Assembly: GCA_027315225.1 (NCBI GenBank)
Contig: DAHUYJ010000001.1
Location: forward strand, 42,062-106,061
Direction: 5' to 3'
DNA from: Candidatus Saccharimonadota bacterium
Lineage (GTDB): Bacteria; Patescibacteriota; Saccharimonadia; Saccharimonadales; UBA4665
DNA: 64,000 nucleotides
Positions 61,830 through 64,000 of this stretch are shown here, one piece after another. The notes under the pieces were generated by a model that had not been told where the DNA came from, ran no database searches, and saw nothing but the letters and a program-made list of their open reading frames with translations. Numbering within the stretch: the stretch's first letter is position 1; every line of letters begins with the position of its first letter. Made by a program: the position numbers and the translations under genes.

Positions 61830-62456
61830 TCAATCGATCCTTATAGGCCCAAGTTCCAGAATAGGCGGCAAAAGGCCATCTTCGTTTTTGAGCAGAGTAT
61901 TCAGGCAGTCGACCACACGCGCTGTTTTTCGGCTTTTGGAACGGGCTATCCTGACGCCTACAACGTCAGCGTCCCTGGACCATATACGGGTCTTGGGAAA
62001 TGCCTGAGGCCCGTAGAAATTCTCTATAGCCCGTGTAACCTGGCGCCTTTCGTCGAATGCGCTGCCACCCTGGCTGCCGACTGTCAGGATTCGCTTTACT
62101 TTCTTGCGGTCATCAACGTGCATAACAGCCGGCCTGGAAGGTACCCTGGAGTATTTGTATGCAGCCGGTGGCAAAGACCTGTGAAGATTCTCCACTAAAT
62201 CATTAAAGCCCCTCTCCCTAATATCCGTATGAAGGTTCGTATAAAGCCGGCTTATTTCTCCGGAAGCCATAATCATGGACCTAGGGCCATCGTACAAAGG
62301 ACGAAGCGCTTTATCAATGGCCGGCACCTCAAATATACCCGCTTCTACCAGGACATCCCGCACATGCATAATATGCTCTTCGGTAATTGAGGCTGCCGGC
62401 CTATAGACACCGAATAACGGTACATGCTCCTGCTGCCCATGCCCTGATATGTTCAT
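61830..62456 (-). CDS. Protein of unknown function
   Basis: 208 residues, soluble, basic C-terminal half, no recognised family. A GAGGA site lies about 10 bases before the ATG. It is downstream of the KGG gene on the same strand with a 30-base hairpin between them. Confidence 0.65.
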   Translation of the reverse strand: MNISGHGQQEHVPLFGVYRPAASITEEHIMHVRDVLVEAGIFEVPAIDKALRPLYDGPRSMIMASGEISRLYTNLHTDIRERGFNDLVENLHRSLPPAAYKYSRVPSRPAVMHVDDRKKVKRILTVGSQGGSAFDERRQVTRAIENFYGPQAFPKTRIWSRDADVVGVRIARSKSRKTARVVDCLNTLLKNEDGLLPPILELGPIRID

Positions 62457-62479
62457 ACCTAATAATTCCTCAACCGCAA

Positions 62480-62509
62480 GAAGCTTTCGCCTATAGCGGC
62501 GAAAGCTTC
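62480..62509. repeat. Perfect 12-bp hairpin between the KGG gene and the next gene
   Basis: GAAGCTTTCGCC (62480-62491), loop TATAGC, GGCGAAAGCTTC (62498-62509). No T-run on either side. It may be an RNA processing or stabilising stem within a two-gene transcript. Confidence 0.7.
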
Positions 62510-62539
62510 ATTGTAAGCTGTCCGGGTTCGGCCTACTTT

Positions 62540-62737
62540 TTACGCGACTTTTTTGGTGCGCCGGGAAATACGGCCACCCATAGCGCCGGCCTTGCGGGCC
62601 AGCTCGCGGTTGGCGTAGAAGCCGCCGGTGCGGCCAAGCTTACCGCCCTTGGCACCGATCTTGGCGTAAAAATCTTTGCCGTATTTAGCTTTGTTGGTTG
62701 CGGCAGCCGCTTGGCCGCCAGATTTCGTTCCAGCCAT
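62540..62737 (-). CDS. Small Gly/Lys-rich KGG-type protein
   Basis: 65 residues with GAKGGKLGRTGGF and GAMGGRISRR, resembling the KGG/Con-10 stress-protein repeat. Such proteins are common and often abundant in candidate-phyla genomes; the function is unknown. GGAGG lies 10 bases before the ATG. A second overlapping frame (62533-62754) starts at an ATG too close to that site. Confidence 0.8.
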   Translation of the reverse strand: MAGTKSGGQAAAATNKAKYGKDFYAKIGAKGGKLGRTGGFYANRELARKAGAMGGRISRRTKKVA

Positions 62738-62779
62738 TTGTTCATGACCTCCAATTACTAGTTGCTCTCGAGGGGAAAC

Positions 62780-62812
62780 AAAAAGGTTCTTCGCCGCATT
62801 CAGCGAAAAACC
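62780..62812 (-). terminator. Terminator-like hairpin in the KGG leader
   Basis: On the minus strand GGTTTTTCGC (62803-62812) pairs GCGAAGAACC (62785-62794) around an 8-base loop and is followed by TTTTT (62780-62784). It lies between promoter and gene, so it could act as a conditional attenuator. Confidence 0.6.
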
Positions 62813-62840
62813 CTCTGATTTCTTGATCGAAATTATATGT

Positions 62841-62869
62841 ATGATATCACGCTATTGTTTTGTTGTCAA
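62841..62869 (-). promoter_or_regulatory. KGG gene promoter
   Basis: TTGACA (62864-62869), 17 bp, TATCAT (62841-62846). The predicted leader is about 97 nt, much longer than most in this window. Confidence 0.7.
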
Positions 62870-62936
62870 TAAGCTTGTACTTAACTTGCCAAAGGACTTT
62901 CCTGCTTATGCTATTACATAATAACGATAAGCCGCA

Positions 62937-63809
62937 TCAGGAGTCTGTAAGAATTTTTGCCTGGCGCTGGCGCTTTTCCAGTTCCGTGCTGACAGTTTCC
63001 ATAATATTATCAACTTGGAATAGCATGCCGCGTTTATCGAGTTGCCTTTTATGGTAGCCGGTCTCTATGCGCCCCCGCAAAACCCTGCCGTCCCCTTTGC
63101 CCTTCTCTTGGATGACAACTGTGCTGGCGGTGCCTGCACCGCGCTCAGTCCTTTGGGTTGTCCTCTCCATGAAGTACGAACCCGAAGCATCTGATCCGAT
63201 TACAATAGACTCGCGCCAATATTTGCCCTTATGTTGCTTGAGCACAACCCTTCGGTTCCTGCCCCGATAGGAGTGCGCTACCCATAGCCTACTCTGCTCT
63301 TTATTTGTAGCCTTTATAACTCCGTCCAAAGACTCGGCTTGCCTGATTAGCTGACGGATTGATGCTGCGAATACTCTGGGATCGGTATTAGTGCGTTCCA
63401 GCTCGTAGTTAGAAAAGTGTTCATATCTCAAAAACTCCTCAGCTTGCCCGCCCGGTTCGCCCGCCTCATCCGGAAAGCTGTTATGAAATGCCTCTCTTGC
63501 CAACTCCAGTTCCGGCGAACCATCTGAGTCTGTTAGATGCGCATAAAAGGACGCGGCGAACCGGCGGCGCAGTTTCTCATCACCAATAGCCCTACGGAGA
63601 CCGCCAAAGGCTGCTTCGTATGTGACTTCTATGAAGCTGTCGCTCGGCGCGGCCGCATCCTCGCCTAAGACCCGCGCGGGATGGTCCAGAACAAAGTCCA
63701 GGGCCCTTCCGGCGGCCGCGTTAAACGCATCAGCCCCTTGTTTATGGGCATCGGTCAATTCTTTTCCCTGTACGGCAAATATATCAGGTTGGTTGCGGAA
63801 TATCGACAT
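62937..63809 (-). CDS. Protein of unknown function
   Basis: 290 residues, soluble, charged, no recognised family. The centre (about 110-200) is helical and the C-terminal third is rich in Lys/Arg/Thr. The ATG at 63809 lies downstream of a strong promoter; the open frame to 63851 runs through it. The gene sits directly after the rRNA operon terminator. Confidence 0.7.
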   Translation of the reverse strand: MSIFRNQPDIFAVQGKELTDAHKQGADAFNAAAGRALDFVLDHPARVLGEDAAAPSDSFIEVTYEAAFGGLRRAIGDEKLRRRFAASFYAHLTDSDGSPELELAREAFHNSFPDEAGEPGGQAEEFLRYEHFSNYELERTNTDPRVFAASIRQLIRQAESLDGVIKATNKEQSRLWVAHSYRGRNRRVVLKQHKGKYWRESIVIGSDASGSYFMERTTQRTERGAGTASTVVIQEKGKGDGRVLRGRIETGYHKRQLDKRGMLFQVDNIMETVSTELEKRQRQAKILTDS

Positions 63810-63831
63810 GTAGACTTTACGCTTTATGTTT

Positions 63832-63859
63832 ATTATACTATAAATGTACATTTAGTCAA
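63832..63859 (-). promoter_or_regulatory. Promoter of the unknown gene at 63809
   Basis: TTGACT (63854-63859), 16 bp, TATAAT (63832-63837); the leader is about 15 nt. It begins immediately after the T-run of the rRNA terminator. Confidence 0.7.
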
Positions 63860-63861
63860 AG

Positions 63862-63888
63862 AAAAAGGCCCCGCTTTCAAGCGGGACC
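63862..63888 (-). terminator. Intrinsic terminator of the rRNA operon
   Basis: On the minus strand a GC-rich stem GGTCCCGC/GCGGGGCC with a TTGAAA-type loop is followed by TTTTTC. It lies about 10 bp after the 3' end of the 5S gene. Confidence 0.85.
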
Positions 63889-63895
63889 TTCCCCA

Positions 63896-64000
63896 TAATT
63901 TGGCACCGTGCTATTTTCCCAGGGGTGGACCCCAAGTATTGTAACCGCTCTGAGGCTTAACTGCTGTGTTCGGCATGGGAACAGGTGTTTCCCTCAGGCT
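63896..64000 (-). rRNA. rrf: 5S rRNA, 5' end outside window
   Basis: The minus strand carries the conserved 5S block from the loop B/C region (GTTCCCATGCCGAACACAG) through the AAGC and the 3' helices to about 63896. The first 10-15 bases lie beyond the right edge. A 23S gene is expected further right on the same strand. Confidence 0.93.

Noticed and set aside
62533..62754. 73-codon frame overlapping the KGG gene
   Set aside because: Its ATGs lie within or too close to the GGAGG site, and the KGG frame matches a known type of small protein.
1..64000. CRISPR arrays, tRNA genes, insertion sequences and prophage genes
   Set aside because: I scanned for repeated spacers, T-loop motifs, transposase-like proteins and phage proteins and found none that I could support.

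Overview
The window reads as a compact, gene-dense bacterial chromosome segment of a Candidate Phyla Radiation (Patescibacteria) organism, most likely Candidatus Saccharibacteria (TM7). That placement is inference: it rests on the short, streamlined versions of housekeeping proteins (EF-Ts of 198 aa, IF2 without a long N-terminal region, ProRS without an editing insertion, an L31 with a basic tail), the near absence of biosynthetic operons, and many small conserved proteins of unknown function. Both RF1 and RF2 are encoded and UGA is used as a stop, so the genetic code is standard. This argues against Absconditabacteria and Gracilibacteria, which read UGA as glycine.

Layout. 1-4.4 kb: CTP synthase (cut by the left edge), a small unknown protein, an S41 protease and a PcsB-like coiled-coil CHAP hydrolase. 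4.6-11.8 kb: ftsX, ftsE, prfB, an M16 peptidase, secA and a hibernation factor. 11.8-19.4 kb: serS, a RecB/Cas4-like nuclease, a HAD phosphatase, msrA with a DUF427 protein, two small membrane proteins, a minimal zincin, lysS and greA. 19.4-25.7 kb: proS, a ProB-like kinase, a CPBP protease, rseP, frr, tsf and rpsB. 25.7-27.8 kb: a SAM-I riboswitch with a Cys/Met-type PLP enzyme and a HAD phosphatase. 27.8-38.5 kb: rpmE, prfA, prmC, two orphan proteins, an HtrA protease, an LCP ligase, lepB, parB, parA and two coupled small ORFs. 38.7-48 kb: rplU, ileS behind a T-box, a thioredoxin-fold protein, leuA behind a leucine attenuator, B12-dependent nrdJ and nrdR. 48-57 kb: ftsZ, ftsA, map, adk, yqeY, rpsU, a winged-helix regulator, priA, def and fmt. 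57-64 kb: a DUF5663-like protein, infB, rpsA, a ROK kinase, a zinc peptidase, orphan proteins, a KGG protein and the 3' part of a 5S rRNA gene whose operon runs off the right edge.

The genes serve translation (tRNA synthetases, factors, release factors, N-terminal Met processing), division and cell-wall turnover (FtsEX with a CHAP hydrolase, FtsA, FtsZ, LCP, S41), and secretion with membrane proteolysis (SecA, LepB, RseP, CPBP, HtrA). The most striking feature is the regulation. Two isolated amino-acid enzyme genes and one tRNA synthetase gene are each preceded by their own RNA sensor: a leader-peptide leucine attenuator, a SAM-I riboswitch and an ultrashort-type isoleucine T-box. A second genome-wide-looking signal is a -10 hexamer placed 6-9 bp before the start codon of at least 14 genes, which predicts widespread leaderless mRNAs beside a minority with strong Shine-Dalgarno sites.
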